A stretch of DNA of 64,000 nt from Bryobacteraceae bacterium. GTDB taxonomy: Bacteria > Acidobacteriota > Terriglobia > Bryobacterales > Bryobacteraceae. This document shows positions 46,439-55,104 of this stretch, piece after piece; within the stretch, counting starts at the first letter, position 1, and each line of letters begins with the position of its first letter. The notes below the pieces were generated by a model that did no database searches, was not told the DNA's origin, and worked only from the letters and a program-made list of their open reading frames with translations. Location: NCBI GenBank assembly GCA_025056455.1, contig JANWVY010000005.1, positions 1-64,000 on the forward strand, read 5' to 3'. The position numbers and the translations under genes are program-made.

Positions 46439-48790
46439 CTAGAAGCGCCAGTCCAGACCCACGAGAGGAAAGAGACCAAGTTGCTCGTTGGCGATTTGCT
46501 GGTTGGTCCGCCGGTTCCAGGTAAATCCAGCAATGTTTTTTCGGTTAGTAACGTTTTGCGCGCCAAAAAACACGAGCAGCGGTTTACCGCGCACCGTAAA
46601 CGTGCGGTCTAGCCGCATATCCAAACGAAAATAATCGGGCAGGCGCAAGGCGTTCACCTGGCTGAGGTCGAAGATGGGCCGCCGCTGCCGCGCGCTCTCG
46701 ACAAGGTTGAACGGGGTAAAAGGTCGCCCGGTTAGATAAGCAGTGCGCAGGCTCAGCTCCCATTTGGGCGTGATCCGGTAGCCGCCGACCAAATTGAAGA
46801 TGTAGGGATACTCAAAACTTGCCGGGCGGGGGATGCCGTCTAAGCCTGCTTGCCGCGCACGCTGACGCGAGAAATTTGCTTGACCAAACCATTTCTCGCT
46901 GAACCGCTTCTCGATGAATATTTCAAGCCCGCGCACGCGGCCCCGGCCCGCACTGGTCAGCGGGAACAGCAAGCTCGAGACATCGAATGTGTCGCCAACG
47001 TTGGCAAGGCTCAATGTTGGGAATTGCAGCGACACGGGATAATCTTTATAGTCCTTCTGGTAGACTTCGGCGCTCATCCGCACGCTCGAACTGATCGTAT
47101 AGAGCAGGCCTGTGACGTAATGATCGGCGCGCCAGGGAATCAGCCCGCGGTTTTCCGGAAACACGGCAAGAAACAGGAAAAATGGCTGCTGGAAGTAAGC
47201 GCCGTAGCTGGCTCGCCAGCTCATGCGCTCGTTGATGCGATAGCTCAAGCCGACGCGCGGGCTGAACCGTGAACTGGACACATACTGATAATTGTCAAAC
47301 CGCCCACCCCAGGTTAGGTTAATGCGGCCGCCGAAATTCCGGGTGTTTTGGAAATAAAGACCCGATTGATAAGCCAGAAAAGAGGTGTTGACCGCGAAAC
47401 GGTTTACTCCGGGCACAAGGGAAAAGGGCGTATCGCGTCCAAAGGGCGACGCCGTGTTGTAGGCCGGGCGAAAAATCTTAAAGCTCCCACCCGTTTGCAG
47501 TTTGTCGAAACCAGGCAGATAGGCAGTGAGATCATATTTCACTGTCGATTCGCCTTCCGCCGAAGACTCCCTGAAGACCGTGGGCGCGTTGGCGATTTGC
47601 TCAGCCACTGGCTGGTTGGGAGGCGGCAGGCCAAAGCGAACGAGATCTTTCACATTCGAGCGGATGCGAGCCTCCGAGTGCGTCAGACCCAGAAGACTCA
47701 CGCCGCGCTCGCCTAATAGGCGTTGCCAGTTTAGGCCTGTTGCGCTGCGCCAGCCATTGTAACGGATGTCAAAATTGTTGATCTCTTGCGTGAGGTCGGT
47801 GTTCCCCTCAGCAAGCCCGAGCCGGATCCGGTCGTTACCACTGACGTTTGCGATCCACAGGCGGTCCTTCGGAGAGAAATCGTAAAGCACCTTCGCATTG
47901 TAGGTATAGGCTACGGGCACCCCGCCAAATCCGATATTGTTGGTGAAGAAATCGAGAAAGCTCCGTCGGATGCTCGTCACCCAGCTGCCTTTACCCTTCC
48001 GAATCGGCCCCTCGAGGATTGTCCCCGCCCCAGCGAAACCCAAGGTCGCGCGTCCGCGGAACTGTTCGCGATCGCCTTCCCGCTGCGCAATTTGAAGCAC
48101 GCCACTGGTGCGGTTAATGAACGGCGCTGGATAGCCGCCTGTCAGAAACGTCACATCCTGAATCAGGGCTGCATCAAGAAGCGCCACGGTACCCCCAGCT
48201 GAGGCAAAGTTAGCGAAGGCGTTGATGTTAGGAATCTCAATATTGTCGACGATAAACAGGTTTTCAAGCGGCGAGCCGCCGCGCACGATAATGTCGTTTC
48301 GAAAGTCGTCGCTTCCAATCGCGATGCCAGGGAGCGTCTGGACATAACGCGAAACATCTTGCAGCGCACCGGCGCTTTTAAAAATCTCTCGCTGGCCCAC
48401 CAAGTAACCGGAATTCTTCACTTCCTCAGGAGGTAGAAACACCCTGTCGGTCACGGTGATTGACTGCTCGACAGCGGTGATCTTCGGGAGGGTGATCAAC
48501 ACACTGGCCTCGACTCCGGCGCGGGCTTCCACTTGCTCACTTTTTAGTTCCTGGTTATTGTCAAGCGTCACGATAAGCGTGTAGGAACCAGGACGCAAGT
48601 CCGCAATGCGGAAACTGCCATCTTCTCTCGTGGTGTCGCAACGCTGCGCCTCGAGAGCACACACCCGGCGTCCTGCAACAGGCGCCTGCTCTGCATCGAG
48701 GAGGCGGCCAGCGAGCGTTGCAACGCCTGTCGTGTCCTGAGCCGTCAACGAAGTGATAAGTAAGCAAAGAAAAACGAGAACAACACCCAT
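46439..48790 (-). CDS. TonB-dependent receptor, smaller type (783 aa)
   Basis: This receptor differs from the Oar-like cluster. A signal peptide (MGVVLVFLCLLITSLTA) precedes a regulatory-like domain, AGRLLDAEQAPVAGRRVCA, with two Cys (residues about 45-52). The plug includes IIVRGGSPLENLFIVDNIEIPNINAF, split as IIVRGGSPLENLF and VDNIEIPN. The barrel ends in FPLVGLDWRF. The RGGSP/VDNI plug is that of ordinary siderophore- or vitamin-type TonB receptors with a peptidase-like N-domain. The ligand is unknown and no adjacent ABC importer is seen. Confidence 0.85.
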   Translation of the reverse strand: MGVVLVFLCLLITSLTAQDTTGVATLAGRLLDAEQAPVAGRRVCALEAQRCDTTREDGSFRIADLRPGSYTLIVTLDNNQELKSEQVEARAGVEASVLITLPKITAVEQSITVTDRVFLPPEEVKNSGYLVGQREIFKSAGALQDVSRYVQTLPGIAIGSDDFRNDIIVRGGSPLENLFIVDNIEIPNINAFANFASAGGTVALLDAALIQDVTFLTGGYPAPFINRTSGVLQIAQREGDREQFRGRATLGFAGAGTILEGPIRKGKGSWVTSIRRSFLDFFTNNIGFGGVPVAYTYNAKVLYDFSPKDRLWIANVSGNDRIRLGLAEGNTDLTQEINNFDIRYNGWRSATGLNWQRLLGERGVSLLGLTHSEARIRSNVKDLVRFGLPPPNQPVAEQIANAPTVFRESSAEGESTVKYDLTAYLPGFDKLQTGGSFKIFRPAYNTASPFGRDTPFSLVPGVNRFAVNTSFLAYQSGLYFQNTRNFGGRINLTWGGRFDNYQYVSSSRFSPRVGLSYRINERMSWRASYGAYFQQPFFLFLAVFPENRGLIPWRADHYVTGLLYTISSSVRMSAEVYQKDYKDYPVSLQFPTLSLANVGDTFDVSSLLFPLTSAGRGRVRGLEIFIEKRFSEKWFGQANFSRQRARQAGLDGIPRPASFEYPYIFNLVGGYRITPKWELSLRTAYLTGRPFTPFNLVESARQRRPIFDLSQVNALRLPDYFRLDMRLDRTFTVRGKPLLVFFGAQNVTNRKNIAGFTWNRRTNQQIANEQLGLFPLVGLDWRF

Positions 48791-48924
48791 AATTTTTTAG
48801 AAGCAAGTGCTTTGAGCCAAGATGCATCTTTCAAGCGGCGCGGCCAGGCCGACTCCGTACACCCAACCGGCGATTCGGTTTCCCGAAACCGAAACAGTGA
48901 CTAGCGTGGTCCAATAGAAAAAGC

Positions 48925-49698
48925 GTGTGGCGTTTCCTTGTCATTTTTGTAACCGCCGTTGCGCCCGGCGCGGAACTCCGTCCCAAGACTCTCGCGATCT
49001 ATGAAGACTACTGGCGGAGCGTGGACCAGGAGCTCCAGTCCAGACGGCACTTTCTAAGGGTCGATGGAACCGGGGGCCGGGACCGGTTGCGCCAAGGGGA
49101 GATTCTCATCCAGGAGCGTCGTAGCCCGAAAGACCCGCCCGATGGATTGATCCATCACTGGGAGGGCTCCATTTTTCTCCCTTCTGTTAGTGTGCGACAA
49201 GTGCTCGATCTGGTGCAGAATTACAACCAGCACAAACACGTTTACCGTCCTGAAGTCATGGATTCCCAAACGCTTTCGCGAAGCGGCGAAGAGTTTCGAG
49301 TCCGTCTCCGCCTGCTCAAAAGAAGGATTGTCACTGTGGTGCTGGAAACAGAGCATCGCGTTCGATACCGCAAAATCAGCGATCGCAAATGGGAGAGTGT
49401 TTCGCGCAGCACGAAGATTGCCGAGGTGGAGGGAGCCGGCTCGAAGCGTGAGGCCGAACTCGCGCCAGACACAGGGCATGGCTATTGCTGGCGGCTGGAC
49501 AGCTTCTGGCGCTTTGAAGAAGCTGATGGCGGGGTTTATCTAGAATGCAGTTCGCTATCCCTGTCGCGGGATATTCCGTTCGGCATGTCTCGTCTCCTCC
49601 GGCCCATCATCAGCGAGCTCCCTGAGGCCTCGCTCAGAAGTGTGCTCGAGCAGACTCGACGGGCGCTTCTCCCGAAAACCTTTCCCGCCCTAGACTGA
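48925..49698 (+). CDS. Exported START/SRPBCC-like protein of unknown function
   Basis: This 257-residue protein starts at a GTG with a signal peptide (MWRFLVIFVTAVAPGA). The body has the alternating strands and C-terminal helix of a START-like fold: VRQVLDLVQNYNQH, then EFRVRLRLLKRRIVTVVLETEHRV split as EFRVRLRLL and VTVVLETEHRV, then YLECSSLSLSRDI and a long final helix. Such folds hold lipids or hydrophobic ligands. It is followed 19 bp later by a PNPOx-family gene, so co-transcription is possible. Function is not assigned. Confidence 0.65.
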   Translation: MWRFLVIFVTAVAPGAELRPKTLAIYEDYWRSVDQELQSRRHFLRVDGTGGRDRLRQGEILIQERRSPKDPPDGLIHHWEGSIFLPSVSVRQVLDLVQNYNQHKHVYRPEVMDSQTLSRSGEEFRVRLRLLKRRIVTVVLETEHRVRYRKISDRKWESVSRSTKIAEVEGAGSKREAELAPDTGHGYCWRLDSFWRFEEADGGVYLECSSLSLSRDIPFGMSRLLRPIISELPEASLRSVLEQTRRALLPKTFPALD

Positions 49699-49717
49699 AA
49701 CGAGAAAGGATTCAACC

Positions 49718-50185
49718 ATGGAAAAACGTTCCGAAAAGGCGAGGGCTTTAGTAGAGTCGCGCGGTTTTGGCGTTCTGGCCACACTCTCCAAGCGCCTGCC
49801 GGGTTACCCGTTCGCCTCAGTTATGCCCTACGCTTGCGATTCCAAAGGGCAACCCATCTTTCTATTAAGCCGGCTTGCCGTGCACACCAAAAACTTATTG
49901 GAGAATCCGCGGGCGAGCCTCTTGGTTTATGAACCTGCGGCGGAAACTGACCCGCTCGGCGCCGCACGCCTCAATCTCATGGGGGAAGTCACACAGATCG
50001 AACCAGGCGGGAGCAGTCAGGCGCGCGCACTCTACTTACAAAAACACCCGGATGCGGAACCGTGGCTGAATTTCGGCGACTTTGGCCTCTACCAAATGCG
50101 CGTCGATGACGTGTACTATATTGGCGGCTTCGGGGAGATGGGCTGGGTCTCCAAGAACGATTACCTCGCAGAATCGAACGCTTGA
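49718..50185 (+). CDS. Pyridoxamine 5'-phosphate oxidase-family protein (HugZ-like)
   Basis: This 155-residue split-barrel flavin/heme protein begins EKARALVESRGFGVLATLSK, which is the family's opening. It contains IFLLSRLAVHTKNLLENPRASL and ends with a YYIGGFGEMGWV segment typical of HugZ/PNPOx-like proteins. It could bind FMN, F420 or heme; true PNP oxidase activity is not implied. Its 3' end overlaps the convergent small gene at 50161 by 25 bp. Confidence 0.8.
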   Translation: MEKRSEKARALVESRGFGVLATLSKRLPGYPFASVMPYACDSKGQPIFLLSRLAVHTKNLLENPRASLLVYEPAAETDPLGAARLNLMGEVTQIEPGGSSQARALYLQKHPDAEPWLNFGDFGLYQMRVDDVYYIGGFGEMGWVSKNDYLAESNA

Positions 50186-50427
50186 ATCAGCTCCTGGAGA
50201 ACGGCTTGGACGACTTCTTCCGCTGTCCCCTCGCGCTGGCGTTTTTCGCTCCAGTGCCACTGTTCCAGGTAGGTGTCGGTTCCAGCCAGCCCCTCCTTCA
50301 TCGCAACACGATCAATCTCCTGTTGAAAACGCTCGGGGAGAGGCACGGAAAGTGGTCGTTTGCCTGGAGCTTGAACTTTGATCTGAGCAGGAATGTGTTT
50401 CCAGTAGAGCACCTGATAGGTGGTCAC
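50161..50427 (-). CDS. Small conserved protein, 'virulence factor' family-like (PF13769-like), 88 aa
   Basis: This protein starts MTTYQVLYWKHIPAQIKVQ and continues LSVPLPERFQQEIDRVAM, with a WHWSEKRQREG segment near residue 58. This is the pattern I recall for the short family annotated 'virulence factor', with no known function. It is the last gene of the corrinoid operon, overlapping the pterin methyltransferase stop by 4 bp. The aromatic and charged sequence lacks any metal motif. Its co-location with a corrinoid system is suggestive only. Confidence 0.6.
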   Translation of the reverse strand: MTTYQVLYWKHIPAQIKVQAPGKRPLSVPLPERFQQEIDRVAMKEGLAGTDTYLEQWHWSEKRQREGTAEEVVQAVLQELIQAFDSAR

Positions 50428-51449
50428 GCCAGCTCTCCTCGTCGATAGGCGCGTAGATAGTTTTTGCAGTTGCGGTCGCGGCCGAGCAACATCTCGGCGG
50501 CAAGTTGGTAGGAACGGCTGGCCCGGTCAGCAAGGAACAGGTTACGGAAGTTATTCGCCACGGGATCTACAATCCCGCTATCTGCGCCAGCCTCCACCGC
50601 CAGATGAATAAAGACTTCGTTGACGAGCTTGCGCAAGGGAATCCCAAAGGAGATATTGCTGAATCCACCGCTAATGTGAATCTCTGGTCCGTATTTCTCT
50701 CGCAGGGCGCGGATTGCTTCGAGACAGTGAAGGCCGTAGTTACTGTCGACAGCAATGGGAAACACGAGCGGATCAATAAAAATCTGGTTTTTGGGAATGC
50801 CTTTCGCGAGGGCGGCCTCGACCATGCGGGATGCATTGGCGACGCGCTCGGCCGCATCCTGGGGCATGCCCCGCTTACCGGCCGCAGTCACCATTACAGG
50901 AAGGCCCCGGGCGGCGGCAAGATCCAGGGCTTCCAGCCTCTCTAGCGAAGCTGAGTTGAGCATGGGAGGACCGCAGGGGGAGCGCGAGGCTTCAATCCCA
51001 GCGCGGATGATCTCTAAATTCGACGAATCGACGGCCACTGGCACCGAGGAACGCCCTTCAACCATCTGCACAAGCCAGCGCATGGCCTCGATTTGCTCCT
51101 CAAGCTTCAGCGAAATCTCATCGATGTTCAGATCCAAATAGTCGGCACCAGCTTCCACCTGGCGTTGGATCAGAGCATGCAGATAACGCAGCCCCTCGGG
51201 ATCGCCCGTCATGGCCAGTCGCACGGCGATGAGCACATGCTTCACGCGACCTTCCTGATAATCCTGGCGCGCCTTGATGAAATCGGGAATGATGAGGTGG
51301 CGTTGCTGGCCCTGCTCATCCACATAACGAACGCCCTCTTCGCCTCCGGGCAGCTTGTCGACGAGTTTTCCTTGGAGCAGGACGACGCGTGTAGTGTGAA
51401 TGTTTTCGCCGATAATCACGAATTCACGATCTAGGCCGGCTGGCTTCAT
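50424..51449 (-). CDS. Pterin-binding corrinoid methyltransferase (methyltransferase II)
   Basis: This 341-residue protein has the TIM-barrel pterin-binding motifs shared with MetH, AcsE and MtvA: IGENIHTTR (13-21), DLNIDE, VDSSN, DPLVFP and GFSNISFGIP. It lacks any other MetH domain. It would move the methyl group from the carrier corrinoid to tetrahydrofolate, or the reverse. Its ATG overlaps the activator stop by 4 bp. Together with the UroD-fold protein, carrier and activator it completes a four-part O-demethylase-like set. The direction is inferred from the analogous acetogen systems. Confidence 0.85.
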   Translation of the reverse strand: MKPAGLDREFVIIGENIHTTRVVLLQGKLVDKLPGGEEGVRYVDEQGQQRHLIIPDFIKARQDYQEGRVKHVLIAVRLAMTGDPEGLRYLHALIQRQVEAGADYLDLNIDEISLKLEEQIEAMRWLVQMVEGRSSVPVAVDSSNLEIIRAGIEASRSPCGPPMLNSASLERLEALDLAAARGLPVMVTAAGKRGMPQDAAERVANASRMVEAALAKGIPKNQIFIDPLVFPIAVDSNYGLHCLEAIRALREKYGPEIHISGGFSNISFGIPLRKLVNEVFIHLAVEAGADSGIVDPVANNFRNLFLADRASRSYQLAAEMLLGRDRNCKNYLRAYRRGELA

Positions 51450-53047
51450 TGCGGCGTTCCTTTCGGGATGGACATTGGCTTGAACTGGCAGGCTTCAACA
51501 AAAATCTCAAAGAAATCGGGGGTCGTTTCAAGCTCCACATGTTCGATGCGCTTTAGGATGCGCTCGACGGAGGCCCGCTTAGATTGAGAAAGCAACATTT
51601 GACGGGCGCCCTCCAGAGCCCCGTTGCCGATTTTGACCACGCGTTGCTCGGGCACTGGGGCTAGGAAGCCGATTTCGACGGCGTTGGCCACCTGGATAGA
51701 ATTCGCAAAGCCACCGGCCAGATAAAGTTTGTCGATCTGTGAAGGATCGACGCCCAGCGCGCGGAGCAGAATGAACTGGCCGCAATAATTCGCCGCCTTC
51801 GCCTGGGCAAGGTGGCTGGCGTCTTCCCGCGAAAACGTGATGCCGTATTCGGGCGCGATCGGGATCTCGTAAGAACGATTCAGGAAGACTCCCTTGGGCG
51901 ACATCAGCCCGTTCCGGCGCAGTTCGGCCAGAAGGTCAATGAGGCCTGACCCGCAGATTCCTTGTGGAGCTACGTCCCCGATGACCTGGTAACGCCAGCC
52001 CTGCGAAGTCCACCAGATGCGTTCAATCGCGCCTTCAGCACCCGGCATTCCGAACCGAATGCCACGGCCTTCAAAAGCAGGACCTGCGGGACAAGACGCC
52101 GCAAGAAAACGCCCTCGATGTGCGAGAACGACTTCCGTGTTCGTTCCAACGTCAACAAGAAGGAAGGTTTCCTCGCGTTTCTCAATGTCGATGGCCAGAA
52201 GGTCCGCAGTCGTGTCGGCACCGACGTGGCTGGCCACTAGCGGAGGGCCAAAGACACGCGCCTTTGGATGGGCAAGCACACCGAGGCGGTGGGCGAATTC
52301 CGTAAGCGCTGTCGTCTGACGCAAGCCGAGCCGGTACTCCTGCTCAATTTTCGACTGGTAGGGCCGCTGGCCGATGGGTTGTATATCAACGCCGAAAAAT
52401 AGATCGCGCATGGTGGAATTGCCCGCGACGATCACCTCGTAAATTTGATGGCGGTCGGCCCCGTGCGCCTGGCAAAAGGCTTTAATTTCTGCGTTGAGTG
52501 CGTTGACCGTGACCTTGCGTAACCGCCCATGATGCGGCCCCGCATCGTAACTGATACGGGTCATAACATCGCTGCCGCCAAAGCGTTGCGGATTTTCGAT
52601 CCCCACCTGGTGAACCGATTCGCCAGTTTCTAGATTCACGAAATCAAGGACAATCGTTGTCGTGCCCAAGTCTACTGCAATGCCGAACATGGCGCCGCGG
52701 AAAACATCCACGGGTTGGTCGCCATAAAACACCGTATCTCCCTGGCGTCTGACTAGGGGGTCCAAACAAACCGGCGCTTGGCGGCATGTACTGGTGAGGA
52801 TTTTAGGCCGCCGCCGGACCGGAGCAAAAGTTAGGTTTTGCTTGGCAGCGCCGTCCAGCAGGCGAGCTTGGCAGGCAAGCCGGTAAGGATCCTTCAGGAA
52901 GCTTTCTGCTGGAGTGCGGTCACAGAGCTGGTCCAAGCCCGCTTGAACCTCCACGATGCACTCGTTGCAAAAACCTTGGCGGTGACACGAGCTAGGAATT
53001 TCGATGGAGCTCGAGTCGGCGAGTTCGAAAAGCGTCAGACTACCCAT
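51446..53047 (-). CDS. Corrinoid activation protein (RACE-like, 2Fe-2S + ASKHA, DUF4445)
   Basis: This 533-residue protein has an N-terminal [2Fe-2S] site: C21, C27, C30 and C59. A linker is followed by a C-terminal ASKHA ATPase-like domain with GIAVDLGTTT and GICGSGLIDLLAE, and the LAGGFANSIQV segment near the end. This is the layout of RACE proteins, which use ATP to reduce Co(II) corrinoids to Co(I) after accidental oxidation. It sits between the small Cys-rich gene (13-bp overlap) and the pterin methyltransferase. Its presence strongly supports a corrinoid methyltransferase system nearby. Confidence 0.88.
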   Translation of the reverse strand: MGSLTLFELADSSSIEIPSSCHRQGFCNECIVEVQAGLDQLCDRTPAESFLKDPYRLACQARLLDGAAKQNLTFAPVRRRPKILTSTCRQAPVCLDPLVRRQGDTVFYGDQPVDVFRGAMFGIAVDLGTTTIVLDFVNLETGESVHQVGIENPQRFGGSDVMTRISYDAGPHHGRLRKVTVNALNAEIKAFCQAHGADRHQIYEVIVAGNSTMRDLFFGVDIQPIGQRPYQSKIEQEYRLGLRQTTALTEFAHRLGVLAHPKARVFGPPLVASHVGADTTADLLAIDIEKREETFLLVDVGTNTEVVLAHRGRFLAASCPAGPAFEGRGIRFGMPGAEGAIERIWWTSQGWRYQVIGDVAPQGICGSGLIDLLAELRRNGLMSPKGVFLNRSYEIPIAPEYGITFSREDASHLAQAKAANYCGQFILLRALGVDPSQIDKLYLAGGFANSIQVANAVEIGFLAPVPEQRVVKIGNGALEGARQMLLSQSKRASVERILKRIEHVELETTPDFFEIFVEACQFKPMSIPKGTPQ

Positions 53048-53274
53048 GCGCCCCGGTAGTTGAGTTTGTCGTCACCAACGCATCGAGGCTTGCTCTCAGG
53101 CGGCGTGGGTTTACGTTGATTACGGCAGCCAAAGGATGCAGTGCACTGGTTGTACCGGTTTTTGTAAGGGCAGCGGCCTTGCGACTGCTGGTCCGCGTGC
53201 CGCGCGATGCCTTCCAGGATGCGATAAAGTTCGTCGCGGCGTTTTCGAAACTCGTTCGGGTCGATCTTTTCCAT
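53035..53274 (-). CDS. Small cysteine-rich protein of the corrinoid operon, 79 aa, unrecognised
   Basis: The start at MEKIDPNEFRKRRDELY is preferred to a longer frame overlapping the carrier gene. A charged N-terminal helix (1-30) is followed by four cysteines, C35, C44, C50 and C65, spaced C-x8-C-x5-C-x14-C in a Tyr/Arg/Asn-rich region. They could bind zinc or an iron-sulfur cluster. It overlaps the activator gene by 13 bp and lies just after the B12 carrier gene. I do not recognise the family; partner or chaperone roles are possible. Confidence 0.7.
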   Translation of the reverse strand: MEKIDPNEFRKRRDELYRILEGIARHADQQSQGRCPYKNRYNQCTASFGCRNQRKPTPPESKPRCVGDDKLNYRGAWVV

Positions 53275-53294
53275 CAGGTTTTCCTTAAGTCGGC

Positions 53295-54044
53295 CTAGGC
53301 AGAAAGGCCAAGAAGCCTTTTGGCGAGAGCAACGCATGCGACGGCGTCTTTGCCGTAACCGTCCGCACCCATGTCATCAGCAAAATCTTGCGTTACGGGC
53401 GCGCCCCCGACCATAATCTTCACACTGTCGCGCAGGTCAGCGTCAATAAAAGCCTCAATTGTTTTTCCCATGTTGGGCATGGTTGTGGTCAACAGGGCGG
53501 ACATGCCAACTAACGGGGCGCCATGCTGTTCGACCGCGTCAATGAATTTGTCGGGAGGCGTATCCACTCCGAGATCGATAACCTCGAAACCCGCGCCGCG
53601 CAGGAGCATAATGCAGAGGTTTTTCCCAATGTCGTGCAGATCGCCCTTAACCGTTCCCATAATCACCTTTCCGACGGGTTCGATCCCGGAAGCCGAGAGA
53701 ATCGGCTCGAGGTGAGCCATGCCGGCCTTCATGGCGCGTGCGCAGGAAAGCACCTCAGGAACAAAAATGAAATTTTCGCGGAATTTGATCCCAACGAGCG
53801 CCATGCCAGCAATTAAGCCATAATCCATGACCTCGAGCGCTCCCACGCCCTCGGCTAGAGCTTGGCGGGTAAGATTACTCACCGTTTCGTTGTCGCCATC
53901 AATCAAGGCGGCGGCGATGGCCTGCATGCGAAGGCTGGCGCTAGCGAATAAATCAATCAAACGCTGGCGCTCTTCCGGCTTGAGAATGAATTCCTCAATT
54001 TCTTGGCGGATGAAGTCATTCTGAATGTCACTCAATTCGGCCAT
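53295..54044 (-). CDS. Cobalamin-binding methyl carrier (corrinoid protein)
   Basis: This 249-residue protein has an N-terminal helical B12 cap (about 30-115) and a Rossmann B12-binding domain (about 120-245). The cobalt-ligand motif is GDLHDIG (134-140, with H137), followed by MSALLTT and VGGAPV. It is the size and layout of MtaC/MtvC-type shuttle proteins that hold the methyl group between two methyltransferases. It overlaps the UroD-fold gene by 17 bp, so the pair is coupled. Confidence 0.9.
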   Translation of the reverse strand: MAELSDIQNDFIRQEIEEFILKPEERQRLIDLFASASLRMQAIAAALIDGDNETVSNLTRQALAEGVGALEVMDYGLIAGMALVGIKFRENFIFVPEVLSCARAMKAGMAHLEPILSASGIEPVGKVIMGTVKGDLHDIGKNLCIMLLRGAGFEVIDLGVDTPPDKFIDAVEQHGAPLVGMSALLTTTMPNMGKTIEAFIDADLRDSVKIMVGGAPVTQDFADDMGADGYGKDAVACVALAKRLLGLSA

Positions 54045-55095
54045 GGTGGGAATTCCTCAGCGTGCGCTCACGGTGCCAGTCTTTAACGGCTTTGGGAATT
54101 TCTTTGAGGTTCTCGATGGTGGTTTGAAGCGGGATGGCGCATTCGGGACCAATCAGTTGGACGCCGGCTTCGAGATTCGCATAGACTTCTCGGCGTACGT
54201 CTTCTGGTGATTTGGCAAAAAGCGTTTCGGGATTATTGATGTTGCCAACGAGAGCAATTTTTCCGTTCACCGCAGCCATGGCCTCGGCCGGCGAGTTTTT
54301 GGAATCGAAATGGAATGCAGCCATGCCCGTTTCGGCTATGTATGGCATGCGGTCGACCGTGCGCCCACAGATATGAAGAATCAACGGTGCAGGAATGGTC
54401 TCGGCGAATTCTTGATGGAGATCCTTCAGGTAGCGGGCGTAGTATTCGGCGCTCACCAAGTCACCCGTCGCATGGTCAGGAAGGGTCAGCGCATCGGCTC
54501 CAGCCTCAAGTTGGGCCAGGCCGAATTCAATCGTCACCCTTTTGAGCTGGTCCAGACAGTATTTCGTATCGCTCGGCGAATCAAGCGACATCAGGAGAAA
54601 ATTTTCGACGCCAAAAGTGTGATAGCCAAGCGACCACGGGCCCATGGTCTTGCCGATAATGGCCACCTCCTCACCAAACTCGCGCCGGAGGATTCGAATG
54701 GCCTTGAGAACACACTGCGCATCCGGATGCTCGATCCAGTCCTCCGGGATGTGAATATCCGAAGGCTTTAGGTAAATGGGCTCGCGCATCCGCACGGTCG
54801 GCCAGTTGTCCTTCTGCTCCCATTGAATTTTACAGCCCAGTGCGGAGGATTCCTGAATAATCGAAAACACTGGCATGATGGAATCGAATCCAAGCTCGGT
54901 ATAGCCTGTCGCTGCGAGCCTGGCCATAAATTCCGGCTGGCGATTAGCGTCGGGGAAGGGCGCATCGGCAAGATCCATCAATTCCACCGTAGCTATGGAA
55001 GTCGGATTGCAGACCGGGGTGCGGTCCACTGGCTGGCGACGCAAGGCCGCTAGCACCCGCTGTCTCGACGTCATGCTCGGGATCTGTTCCACCAT
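54028..55095 (-). CDS. Uroporphyrinogen-decarboxylase-fold methyltransferase (MtaA/MtvB/CmuA-type)
   Basis: This 355-residue protein has the UroD TIM barrel of methylcobamide methyltransferases. The zinc site is legible: H241 and C243 in LILHICGRT, and C319 in GPECAIP, the HxC...C pattern used to activate thiols or methyl donors. The opening MTSRQRVLAALRRQPVDRTP is typical. In this setting it should demethylate a substrate such as a methoxylated aromatic and load the adjacent carrier protein. The methyl donor cannot be read from sequence. True hemE is unlikely because of the zinc triad and the neighbours. Confidence 0.85.
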   Translation of the reverse strand: MVEQIPSMTSRQRVLAALRRQPVDRTPVCNPTSIATVELMDLADAPFPDANRQPEFMARLAATGYTELGFDSIMPVFSIIQESSALGCKIQWEQKDNWPTVRMREPIYLKPSDIHIPEDWIEHPDAQCVLKAIRILRREFGEEVAIIGKTMGPWSLGYHTFGVENFLLMSLDSPSDTKYCLDQLKRVTIEFGLAQLEAGADALTLPDHATGDLVSAEYYARYLKDLHQEFAETIPAPLILHICGRTVDRMPYIAETGMAAFHFDSKNSPAEAMAAVNGKIALVGNINNPETLFAKSPEDVRREVYANLEAGVQLIGPECAIPLQTTIENLKEIPKAVKDWHRERTLRNSHHGRIE

Positions 55096-55104
55096 GGACG
55101 GTGC

